From contig JAGXRS010000344.1 in the NCBI GenBank assembly GCA_018335615.1, forward strand, positions 1-5,080: a stretch of 5,080 nucleotides of DNA, given 5' to 3'. Of this stretch, positions 1-4,685 are shown piece after piece. Every line of letters begins with the position of its first letter. Within the stretch, counting starts at the first letter, position 1. Under the pieces are notes generated by a model. The model did no database searches. It was not told where the DNA came from and saw nothing but the letters and a program-made list of their open reading frames with translations. Position numbers and translations under genes: made by a program. Source of the DNA: Hydrogenophaga sp. Its GTDB lineage: Bacteria > Pseudomonadota > Gammaproteobacteria > Burkholderiales > Burkholderiaceae_C.

Positions 1-1130
1 GCGCGGATCTCTTCCACTTCCTGGCGGTTGTTGGCGTGCATCTGCACGATACGGCCGATGCGCTCTTTCTTGCCCTTGACCGCGTTGTAGACGGTGTCGC
101 CCTTCTTGAGCACGCCCGAGTACACGCGAACGAAGGTCAGCTGACCCACGAAGGGGTCGGTCATCAGCTTGAAGGCCAGCGCCGACAGCTTCTCTTCGTC
201 ATCGGCCTTGCGCGAGGTCGGCTCTTCGTCTTCGGTCGTGCCGCCGACCGGGGGAATGTCCACCGGCGAGGGCAGCAGTTCGATCACGGCATCCAGCATG
301 CGCTGCACACCCTTGTTCTTGAAAGCGGTGCCACACAGCATGGGCTGGATCTCGCAGGCCAGCGTGCGCAGACGCAGGCCTTCGGTGATCTCGGCCTCGG
401 TGAGCTCGCCGCCCTCGAGGTACTTGTTCATCAGCTCTTCGGACGACTCGGCTGCGGCCTCGACCATCTTCTCGCGCCACTCCTTGGCCAGCTCCACGAG
501 GTCGGCAGGGATGTCCTGGAAGGTGAACTTCATGCCCTGGGACGCTTCGTCCCAGATGATGGCTTTCATCTTGCGCAGGTCGACCACGCCGGTGAAGTTG
601 TCTTCGGCACCGATCGGGATCACGATCGGGATCGGGTTGGCCTTCAGGCGCAGACGCATCTGGTCGTGCACCTTGAAGAAATTGGCACCGGTGCGGTCCA
701 TCTTGTTCACAAAGGCCAGACGGGGCACCTTGTACTTGTTGGCCTGGCGCCAGACGGTTTCCGACTGGGGCTGCACGCCACCCACGGCGCAGTACACCAT
801 GCAGGCGCCGTCGAGCACGCGCATCGAACGCTCCACCTCGATGGTGAAGTCCACGTGGCCGGGGGTGTCGATGATGTTGAAACGGTGCTCGGGGAAGGAG
901 TTGTCCATGCCCTTCCAGAAGCAGGTGGTGGCAGCAGAGGTGATCGTGATGCCACGCTCCTGCTCCTGCTCCATCCAGTCCATGGTGGCGGCGCCATCAT
1001 GCACTTCACCGATCTTGTGGTTCACACCCGTGTAGAACAGGATGCGCTCGGTGGTGGTGGTCTTGCCGGCATCGATGTGAGCCGAAATACCAATATTGCG
1101 ATAACGCTCAAGGGGCGTACTGCGTGCCAT
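1..1130 (-). CDS. fusA: Elongation factor G, N-terminal part (gene runs off the left edge)
   Basis: EF-G is the cytoplasmic GTPase that drives tRNA-mRNA translocation on the ribosome and, with ribosome recycling factor, ribosome recycling. About 376 of the roughly 700 residues usual for the family are visible; the C-terminal domains lie beyond position 1. Translating the reverse strand from the ATG at 1130 gives an open frame beginning MARSTPLERYRNIGISAHID. The GTPase motifs are intact: P-loop AHIDAGKT (17-24), the switch I stretch ending RGIT (59-62), DTPGH (88-92, with the catalytic-loop His92), NKMD (142-145), and CGTAFKN (266-272, the G5 position). Domain II begins near KLSALAFKLMTDPFVGQLTF and the window ends in IGRIVQMHANNRQEVEEIR. 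A good Shine-Dalgarno GGAGA lies 7-8 bases before the ATG. It is the third gene of the str operon, 96 bases after rpsG. No frameshift or missing motif was seen. Confidence 0.98.
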   Translation of the reverse strand, partial: MARSTPLERYRNIGISAHIDAGKTTTTERILFYTGVNHKIGEVHDGAATMDWMEQEQERGITITSAATTCFWKGMDNSFPEHRFNIIDTPGHVDFTIEVERSMRVLDGACMVYCAVGGVQPQSETVWRQANKYKVPRLAFVNKMDRTGANFFKVHDQMRLRLKANPIPIVIPIGAEDNFTGVVDLRKMKAIIWDEASQGMKFTFQDIPADLVELAKEWREKMVEAAAESSEELMNKYLEGGELTEAEITEGLRLRTLACEIQPMLCGTAFKNKGVQRMLDAVIELLPSPVDIPPVGGTTEDEEPTSRKADDEEKLSALAFKLMTDPFVGQLTFVRVYSGVLKKGDTVYNAVKGKKERIGRIVQMHANNRQEVEEIR

Positions 1131-1156
1131 GAAAAATTCTCCTAAATTAAGTACCA

Positions 1157-1187
1157 AAGCCCGCGGTCCTGATGGACCCGCGGGCTT
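1157..1187 (-). promoter_or_regulatory. Strong hairpin between rpsG and fusA (possible attenuator or processing site)
   Basis: Positions 1157-1169 (aagcccgcggtcc) and 1174-1187 (ggacccgcgggctt) are inverted repeats that pair over 13 bp with one bulged C and a 4-base loop. In the minus-strand transcript the stem is followed by UUUGGUACUUAAUUUAGGAG, so there is only a three-U run before the fusA ribosome binding site. This is weak for an intrinsic terminator. It may act as a partial attenuator, an RNase processing site or a stabiliser of the upstream message. The pairing is seen directly; the role is inferred. Confidence 0.55.
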
Positions 1188-1205
1188 GCTTCTGATCAGC
1201 TTGCC

Positions 1206-1221
1206 GGGCTCATTCGAGCCC
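1206..1221 (-). promoter_or_regulatory. Small hairpin just after the rpsG stop
   Basis: The sequence gggctc-attc-gagccc is a perfect 6-bp inverted repeat with a 4-base loop, five bases downstream of the rpsG stop codon in the direction of transcription. No U-run follows. It stands about 20 bases before the larger hairpin at 1157-1187, so the rpsG-fusA spacer carries two successive stem-loops. Function is not known. Confidence 0.4.
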
Positions 1222-1226
1222 CGACA

Positions 1227-1697
1227 TCAGAAGCGGAAGTGGCTGAATGCCTTGTTGGCTTCTGCCATGCGGTGCACTTCGTCACGCTTCTTCATGGCAC
1301 CGCCACGGCCTTCGGTGGCCTCGACCAACTCGTTGGCCAGGCGCATGGCCATGGATTTTTCGCTGCGCTTGCGGGCAGCTTCCTTGATCCAGCGCATCGA
1401 CAGCGCCAGACGACGCACAGGGCGAACTTCAACGGGCACCTGGTAGTTGGCACCACCCACGCGGCGGGATTTCACTTCCACCATGGGCTTCACGTTGTTG
1501 ATGGCCACCGAGAAAATCTCGACCGGGTCTTTGCCGGTCTTCTTCTCGATTTGCTCCAGCGCACCATAAATGATGCGCTCGGCGACCGCTTTCTTGCCGC
1601 CTTCCATGATCACGTTCATGAACTTGGAGAGCTCGACATTGCCGAACTTGGGATCCGGCAGGATTTCACGTTTAGGGACTTCGCGACGACGTGGCAT
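1227..1697 (-). CDS. rpsG: 30S ribosomal protein S7
   Basis: S7 is a primary assembly protein of the 30S head. It binds the 3' major domain of 16S rRNA and lies near the E and P sites. The 156-residue product has the usual bacterial length and starts MPRRREVPKREILPDPKFGN. Family hallmarks are visible: the basic N-terminal arm, the conserved KFMNVIMEGGKKAVAE stretch (25-40), the beta-hairpin region GGANYQVPVEVRP (81-93) that reaches toward the E site, RRLALSMRW (95-103), and the C-terminal GGAMKKRDEVHRMAEANKAF (132-151). The ATG at 1697 is preceded by GAGGTG at a suitable distance, which fixes the start. It lies between rpsL and fusA in the standard str order. In E. coli S7 represses its own operon by binding the rpsL-rpsG spacer; whether it does so here cannot be read from the sequence. 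Confidence 0.99.
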   Translation of the reverse strand: MPRRREVPKREILPDPKFGNVELSKFMNVIMEGGKKAVAERIIYGALEQIEKKTGKDPVEIFSVAINNVKPMVEVKSRRVGGANYQVPVEVRPVRRLALSMRWIKEAARKRSEKSMAMRLANELVEATEGRGGAMKKRDEVHRMAEANKAFSHFRF

Positions 1698-1861
1698 TTT
1701 TACACCTCAAATTTGCTTCAGTTGGCGCCTTTTCAGACACCGCGAGAACCCAGCCAGGCCCTCACTTACTCGACCCGACGCCAACACGGCGCTTTGGGGT
1801 CACTACGTTCGACACGGCTTGCCGGCCGGCCAAACACCGAAAACCAGACCAACGACCCGAA
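1698..1861 (-). promoter_or_regulatory. rpsL-rpsG spacer, candidate S7 autoregulatory leader
   Basis: This 164-base spacer is longer than the roughly 96-base E. coli counterpart, where S7 binds and represses translation. It contains a 7-base inverted repeat (gttggcg at 1721-1727 and cgccaac at 1779-1785) that could bring a distal segment close to the rpsG ribosome binding site. It also holds an 8-base direct repeat (cgacccga at 1771-1778 and 1853-1860) and a GC-rich self-complementary stretch, gccggccggc, near 1821-1830. No open frame of note and no clear promoter were seen. The S7-target assignment is by analogy of position only. Confidence 0.35.
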
Positions 1862-2239
1862 TTACTTGGCCTTGGGCTTCTTCGCACCGTACTTGGAGCG
1901 CGACTGCTTGCGGTCTTTCACGCCCTGCAGATCCAGCGAACCGCGGACGATGTGGTAACGCACACCCGGCAGATCCTTGACACGACCGCCGCGAACCAGC
2001 ACGACGCTGTGTTCCTGCAGGTTGTGGCCTTCGCCGCCGATGTAGGAGATGACCTCAAAACCGTTGGTCAGGCGCACCTTGGCGACTTTACGCAGAGCGG
2101 AGTTGGGCTTCTTGGGCGTCGTGGTGTACACACGGGTGCACACGCCGCGGCGCTGAGGAGAGTTTTCCATGGCCGGGCTCTTGGATTTGGTCTTTTCGAC
2201 CTCCCGGCCGTGGCGCACGAGTTGATTGATGGTTGGCAT
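1862..2239 (-). CDS. rpsL: 30S ribosomal protein S12
   Basis: S12 sits at the decoding centre of the 30S subunit and governs accuracy of codon reading; it is the classical target of streptomycin-resistance mutations. The product is 125 residues, the usual size. It starts MPTINQLVRHGREVEKTKSK and carries the near-invariant core RRGVCTRVYTTTPKKPNSALRK (30-51), RLTNGFEVISYIGGEGHNLQ (56-75) and the loop VRGGRVKDLPGVRYH (82-96). Lys43 and Lys88 are the wild-type residues, so no resistance substitution is present at these sites. Asp89 is the position beta-methylthiolated by RimO in bacteria that have that enzyme. The lysine-rich tail GAKKPKAK is typical of beta-proteobacteria. The ATG at 2239 follows AGGGA by about 6-7 bases. 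It is the first gene of the str operon behind the promoter at 2308-2336. Confidence 0.99.
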   Translation of the reverse strand: MPTINQLVRHGREVEKTKSKSPAMENSPQRRGVCTRVYTTTPKKPNSALRKVAKVRLTNGFEVISYIGGEGHNLQEHSVVLVRGGRVKDLPGVRYHIVRGSLDLQGVKDRKQSRSKYGAKKPKAK

Positions 2240-2240
2240 G

Positions 2241-2258
2241 AAACGTCCCTAAACGTTT
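2241..2258 (-). promoter_or_regulatory. Hairpin presenting the rpsL Shine-Dalgarno in its loop
   Basis: On the transcribed strand AAACGT and ACGTTT form a perfect 6-bp stem around the six-base loop TTAGGG. The loop holds most of the rpsL ribosome binding site AGGGA (2250-2246), and the stem ends two bases before the ATG. The stem is A/U-rich and so only marginally stable. It could display the SD for ribosomes or give temperature- or protein-dependent control. The pairing is seen directly; any role is inference, and a 6-bp repeat could arise by chance. Confidence 0.4.
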
Positions 2259-2307
2259 GAAGAAAAGCGAAAACGGAGACTTCCCGGAAAATTCCGACAA
2301 GCCCTCT

Positions 2308-2336
2308 ACTGTAGCACGCAGCCTGTTTTTTCACAA
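2308..2336 (-). promoter_or_regulatory. Sigma70-type promoter of the str operon
   Basis: Read on the minus strand, a -35 box TTGTGA (2336-2331) and a -10 box TACAGT (2313-2308) are separated by exactly 17 bases. TGC directly before the -10 box makes an extended -10 element. The -35 matches the consensus TTGACA at four of six positions and the -10 matches TATAAT at four of six. A start about 7 bases downstream, near 2301-2302, gives a leader of about 62 bases before the rpsL ATG. The discriminator AGAGGG is purine- and G-rich, compatible with growth-rate or stringent control, though that is inference. The position immediately ahead of rpsL supports the call. Confidence 0.65.
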
Positions 2337-2355
2337 CGCACGTACCCGGCGCGGG

Positions 2356-2396
2356 CGCTGAGCACCTCGCGCCCGTGGCCCGCGAGGTGCTCAGCG
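2356..2396 (-). terminator. 16-bp perfect inverted repeat after dacA, possible terminator
   Basis: The arms cgctgagcacctcgcg (2356-2371) and cgcgaggtgctcagcg (2381-2396) are perfectly complementary over 16 bp with a 9-base loop. This is the strongest secondary structure in the window. It begins 11 bases after the carboxypeptidase stop and ends about 20 bases before the -35 box of the str promoter. No U-run follows on the minus strand (the next bases are GC-rich), so it is not a textbook intrinsic terminator. It could still end or protect the dacA message, or serve as an operator upstream of the str promoter. The symmetry itself is certain; the role is not. Confidence 0.5.
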
Positions 2397-2407
2397 GGCG
2401 CCAATGC

Positions 2408-3598
2408 TCACTGGATCCAGAGCCGGATCGAGTCCCAGGCACGGCCCACCACACCACTCTCCTCCACCGTCTCCAGCACGGTCAAGGGCACCTCGGTGAC
2501 CACGGCGCCGCTGGCCAGGCTCACGCGCAGCGATCCCAGGGCCTGCCCGCGGGTGAACGGCGCCACCAGAGGCTCCGGCCGCACCACCTCGGTCTTCAGG
2601 CGGGCGCCCTCGCCCGCCGGCACGGACACCACCACGCCCTCGGGGCGGCCCAGCTTCACCACCGCCGCCTTGCCTTTCCAGACGCGCGGCGACACCACAG
2701 CCTCACCGGCCGGGATCAGACGCACCGCGTCGAACGCGGTATAGCCCCAGTTGAGCAGTTTCTGGGTTTCGGCTGCTCGCACGTTCTCACTGGTGGCCCC
2801 CAGCAGCACACTCAGCAAGCGGCGCTCACCCTGCGCACCCTCGCCCAGACCCGCCACCTGGCGGCGGGAGGTGGCCACCAGGCAGTAGCCGGCGGCGTTG
2901 GTATGACCCGTCTTGAGACCGTCAACGCTCGGATCGCGGAACAACAGCAGGTTGCGGTTCATGTCGTTGGCCGCCGGCGTTCCAGGGTAGCGGTAGCGCT
3001 GGATGGCGTAATACGACACGTACTGCGGGAAATCGCGCATCAGGCGGGTGGCCAGTGTGGCCAGGTCGCGCGCGGTGGTGACGTGGCCAGGCGCGGTCAG
3101 ACCTTCGGGATTGCGGAAGCCGCTGCGACTCATGCCCAGCACCTGTGCCTGATCGTTCATCATCTGCACGAAACGCTCGACGCTGCCGCCCACACCCTCG
3201 GCCAGGGCCACGGTGGCGTCGTTGCCCGACTGCACCACCATGCCTTTGATCAAGTCTTCCACCGGCACCTGCATCTTGGGGTCGATGAACATGCGCGAAC
3301 CCGGCATCTTCCAGGCCCGCTCGCTCACCGGGAAGGTCTGGGTAAGGGTGATCTTGCCGCTCTTGAGGGCGTCGAACACCAGGTAGGCCGACATCAGCTT
3401 GGTCAGCGAGGCCGGCTCGACGGGCTCATCAGGATCTTTGGCGGCCAGCACCTGGCCGGTGGTCACATCCATCAACAGGTAGGCCCTGGCGGCCACCTCG
3501 GGCGGCTGGGGCATCTGCATCTGGGCCGCGGCGGGCAGGACGGCCACGGCCGACAGACAGACGAACAGCACTCGGGCGAACAATCGACGCAACAACAA
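2408..3598 (-). CDS. dacA: Penicillin-binding D-alanyl-D-alanine carboxypeptidase (PBP5/6 type, peptidase S11)
   Basis: This periplasmic serine enzyme removes the terminal D-Ala from peptidoglycan stem pentapeptides and so limits cross-linking. With a TTG start at 3598 it has 396 residues, normal for the family. Residues 1-25 (LLRRLFARVLFVCLSAVAVLPAAA) form a signal peptide with likely cleavage before Q26. The three active-site motifs are intact: SLTK (64-67, nucleophile Ser64 and Lys67), SGN (124-126) and KTG (229-231). A PBP5 C-terminal beta domain follows, and the end (TVLETVEESGVVGRAWDSIRLWIQ) looks like the amphipathic helix that anchors these proteins to the inner membrane. The frame is open upstream to an ATG at 3700, but that start would overlap the hydrolase and add a cysteine-rich stretch before the signal peptide; AAGGA lies 7 bases before the TTG. 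Which dac paralogue it is cannot be decided, so the symbol is by family. Confidence 0.93.
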   Translation of the reverse strand: MLLRRLFARVLFVCLSAVAVLPAAAQMQMPQPPEVAARAYLLMDVTTGQVLAAKDPDEPVEPASLTKLMSAYLVFDALKSGKITLTQTFPVSERAWKMPGSRMFIDPKMQVPVEDLIKGMVVQSGNDATVALAEGVGGSVERFVQMMNDQAQVLGMSRSGFRNPEGLTAPGHVTTARDLATLATRLMRDFPQYVSYYAIQRYRYPGTPAANDMNRNLLLFRDPSVDGLKTGHTNAAGYCLVATSRRQVAGLGEGAQGERRLLSVLLGATSENVRAAETQKLLNWGYTAFDAVRLIPAGEAVVSPRVWKGKAAVVKLGRPEGVVVSVPAGEGARLKTEVVRPEPLVAPFTRGQALGSLRVSLASGAVVTEVPLTVLETVEESGVVGRAWDSIRLWIQ

Positions 3599-3605
3599 AA
3601 CAGAA

Positions 3606-3610
3606 TCCTT
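3606..3610 (-). promoter_or_regulatory. Ribosome binding site that decides the TTG start of dacA
   Basis: AAGGA on the minus strand lies 7 bases before the first of three consecutive TTG codons (3598, 3595, 3592), directly ahead of the arginine-containing signal peptide. No ATG or GTG is available in frame at this place. The upstream ATG at 3700 is inside the hydrolase gene and would give an implausible N-terminus. TTG at 3598 is therefore the best-supported start. Confidence 0.65.
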
Positions 3611-3624
3611 GGAAACAGAAAGAG

Positions 3625-3659
3625 AAAAAGCGGGAAGCGCTGCGGCCTCAGCCGCGCAG
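3625..3659 (-). terminator. Weak stem-loop with pyrimidine tract between hydrolase and dacA
   Basis: Across the hydrolase stop, ctgcggc (3640-3646) pairs with gccgcgcag (3651-3659) over about 7 bp with a two-base bulge. A smaller alternative stem (agcg 3629-3632 with cgct 3638-3641) is followed on the minus strand by a run of T and then a pyrimidine-rich stretch to about 3608. It could be a partial terminator or simply an unstructured, C/U-rich leader for dacA. The evidence is thin. Confidence 0.2.
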
Positions 3660-4271
3660 ATGGCGCAACGCCAGCTCCCGCAACAGCGGCAGCTGGCCAT
3701 GAAAGAAATGCCCTCCTCCCGGCACCACCAGAACCGGCAGCACCTGAGGCCGGGCCCAGTCCATCACCGCGCTCAGCGGGACGGTGTCGTCCTGCTCGCC
3801 GTGAATGACCAGCGTGCGGCTGTGGAGTTCCGTCGGCACGGGCGCCACATCGAACCGGCTGGCCGCCGTGCCCACCAGCAGCAGACGGCACAGCTCGCGC
3901 TCAGGCGCCAGCCGGGCGGCAGCGTGGCTGGTGACAAACGCCCCGAACGAGAAACCGGCCAGCACCAGCGGCCCCGCCGGGGCCTGGGCCGCCACCACCG
4001 ACAGCAGGTCCTCGCACTCACCCCGGCCCTCGTCGTAGCTGCCGCCGCTTCGGCCGACGCCGCGGAAGTTGAAGCGGACCGCCGTCAGGCCAGCCAACAC
4101 GCAGGCCCGGGCCAGCGTCTGTACCACCTTGTTCGACAAGGTGCCGCCGTGCAGGGGGTGTGGGTGGGCGATGACCGCCACCCCGCTGGCGGAGCCATCC
4201 GGGCGGTCGATGGCGATCTCCAGGGGTCCGGCCGGACCCTCCTGCATCAGGTAGTCGGTCTGGGCATTCAT
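3648..4271 (-). CDS. Alpha/beta hydrolase, small COG2945-like type
   Basis: This is a probable cytoplasmic serine hydrolase of unknown substrate. With the ATG at 4271 it has 207 residues and no signal peptide. The fold is clear: an oxyanion-hole region HPHPLHGGT (36-44), the strand and turn RFNFRGVGRSGGS (66-78), the nucleophile elbow GFSFG with Ser108 (106-110), the acid residue in GEQDDTVP (Asp161 or Asp162), and the catalytic histidine in GGGHFFHG (His188). The pattern fits small bacterial hydrolases of the COG2945 group, whose substrates are mostly undefined; esterase or acyl-hydrolase activity is only a guess. The frame extends to a GTG at 4301, but GGAAG 7 bases before the ATG supports the shorter form, and the GTG has no ribosome binding site and lies in a hairpin. 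The gene lies 66 bases after the ferredoxin and 49 before dacA. Confidence 0.88.
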   Translation of the reverse strand: MNAQTDYLMQEGPAGPLEIAIDRPDGSASGVAVIAHPHPLHGGTLSNKVVQTLARACVLAGLTAVRFNFRGVGRSGGSYDEGRGECEDLLSVVAAQAPAGPLVLAGFSFGAFVTSHAAARLAPERELCRLLLVGTAASRFDVAPVPTELHSRTLVIHGEQDDTVPLSAVMDWARPQVLPVLVVPGGGHFFHGQLPLLRELALRHLRG

Positions 4272-4293
4272 GGGCAAGCTTCCGGCTGCAATA

Positions 4294-4322
4294 GGTGGCA
4301 CGCTGGCGCACGCCAGGGCACC
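4294..4322 (-). promoter_or_regulatory. Hairpin in the ferredoxin-hydrolase spacer
   Basis: The core ctggcg-ca-cgccag (4303-4316) is a perfect inverted repeat, flanked by outer arms ggtg (4294-4297) and cacc (4319-4322) that can also pair. The tight centre means a realistic stem of 5 bp with a four-base loop plus an outer 4-bp stem. No U-run follows. It may affect RNA stability between the two genes, or it may be chance in GC-rich DNA. Confidence 0.3.
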
Positions 4323-4337
4323 GGGCCAAGGGGAGAA

Positions 4338-4676
4338 TCAGCGCCCGACGTCGGATGGCGTCACCAGACGCTGCACGACCACGCCATCACGCAGGTGGGA
4401 TTGGACGATTTCGTCGATGTCGGCTTCATCGACGTAGCTGTACCAGACCGCTTCGGGGTACACGACCGCAATCGGACCACCGGCGCACCGGTCCAGGCAA
4501 CCCGCCTTGTTCACGCGCACCTTGCCCTGACCCAGCAGCCCCGCGGCTTTCGCCTGGGACTTGCAGCGGTCGAAGGCGGCCTGTGCCCGGTGGGTCGCGC
4601 AGCACGCTTCTCCCTTGTCGCGCTGGTTCAGGCAGAAGAAGATGTGGCGCTCGTAATACGACTTGTTTTCAGGCAT
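4338..4676 (-). CDS. Thioredoxin-like [2Fe-2S] ferredoxin domain protein
   Basis: This is a small cytoplasmic iron-sulphur protein of 112 residues resembling the thioredoxin-fold [2Fe-2S] ferredoxins (COG3411 type, related to the NuoE fold), probably an electron carrier; its partner is unknown. Visible features are the N-terminal strand HIFFCLNQR with Cys15, the pair Cys25-Cys26, and the second half-site NKAGCLDRCAGGP with Cys60 and Cys64, followed by AVVYPEAVWYSYVDEADIDEIV (70-91). Cys15, one of Cys25/26, Cys60 and Cys64 fit the family's four-ligand pattern, C-x(9-12)-C then C-x3-C. Cys38 and one of the pair appear to be spare. The ATG at 4676 is 9 bases after the VanZ-like stop. The ribosome binding site is poor (GGGG very close to the ATG), so translational coupling to the upstream gene is likely. 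The C-terminus DEIVQSHLRDGVVVQRL is well formed; no truncation is seen. Confidence 0.9.
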   Translation of the reverse strand: MPENKSYYERHIFFCLNQRDKGEACCATHRAQAAFDRCKSQAKAAGLLGQGKVRVNKAGCLDRCAGGPIAVVYPEAVWYSYVDEADIDEIVQSHLRDGVVVQRLVTPSDVGR

Positions 4677-4685
4677 GCCCCGATT

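Noticed and set aside
36..1145. Long plus-strand open frame of 369 codons opposite fusA
   Set aside because: It is antisense to an EF-G frame with all GTPase motifs intact. Its histidine- and leucine-rich composition is typical of the reverse strand of GC-rich coding DNA, and no ribosome binding site or recognisable domain is seen.
1862..2239. Possible streptomycin-resistance allele of rpsL
   Set aside because: Lys43 and Lys88 and the surrounding loops are the wild-type residues, so there is no sign of a resistance substitution.
3599..3700. N-terminal extension of the carboxypeptidase from the ATG at 3700
   Set aside because: It overlaps the end of the hydrolase out of frame, encodes an unlikely cysteine-rich stretch before the signal peptide, and lacks the AAGGA that stands before the TTG at 3598.
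2375..3808. Plus-strand open frame of 477 codons opposite the carboxypeptidase
   Set aside because: It is antisense to a gene with clear SxxK, SxN and KTG motifs. It is rich in His, Gly, Gln and Arg, without any fold signal, and it runs across gene boundaries.
4272..4301. Extension of the hydrolase to the GTG at 4301
   Set aside because: There is no ribosome binding site before the GTG and it lies in a hairpin. The ATG at 4271 has GGAAG at 7 bases and gives a normal N-terminus.
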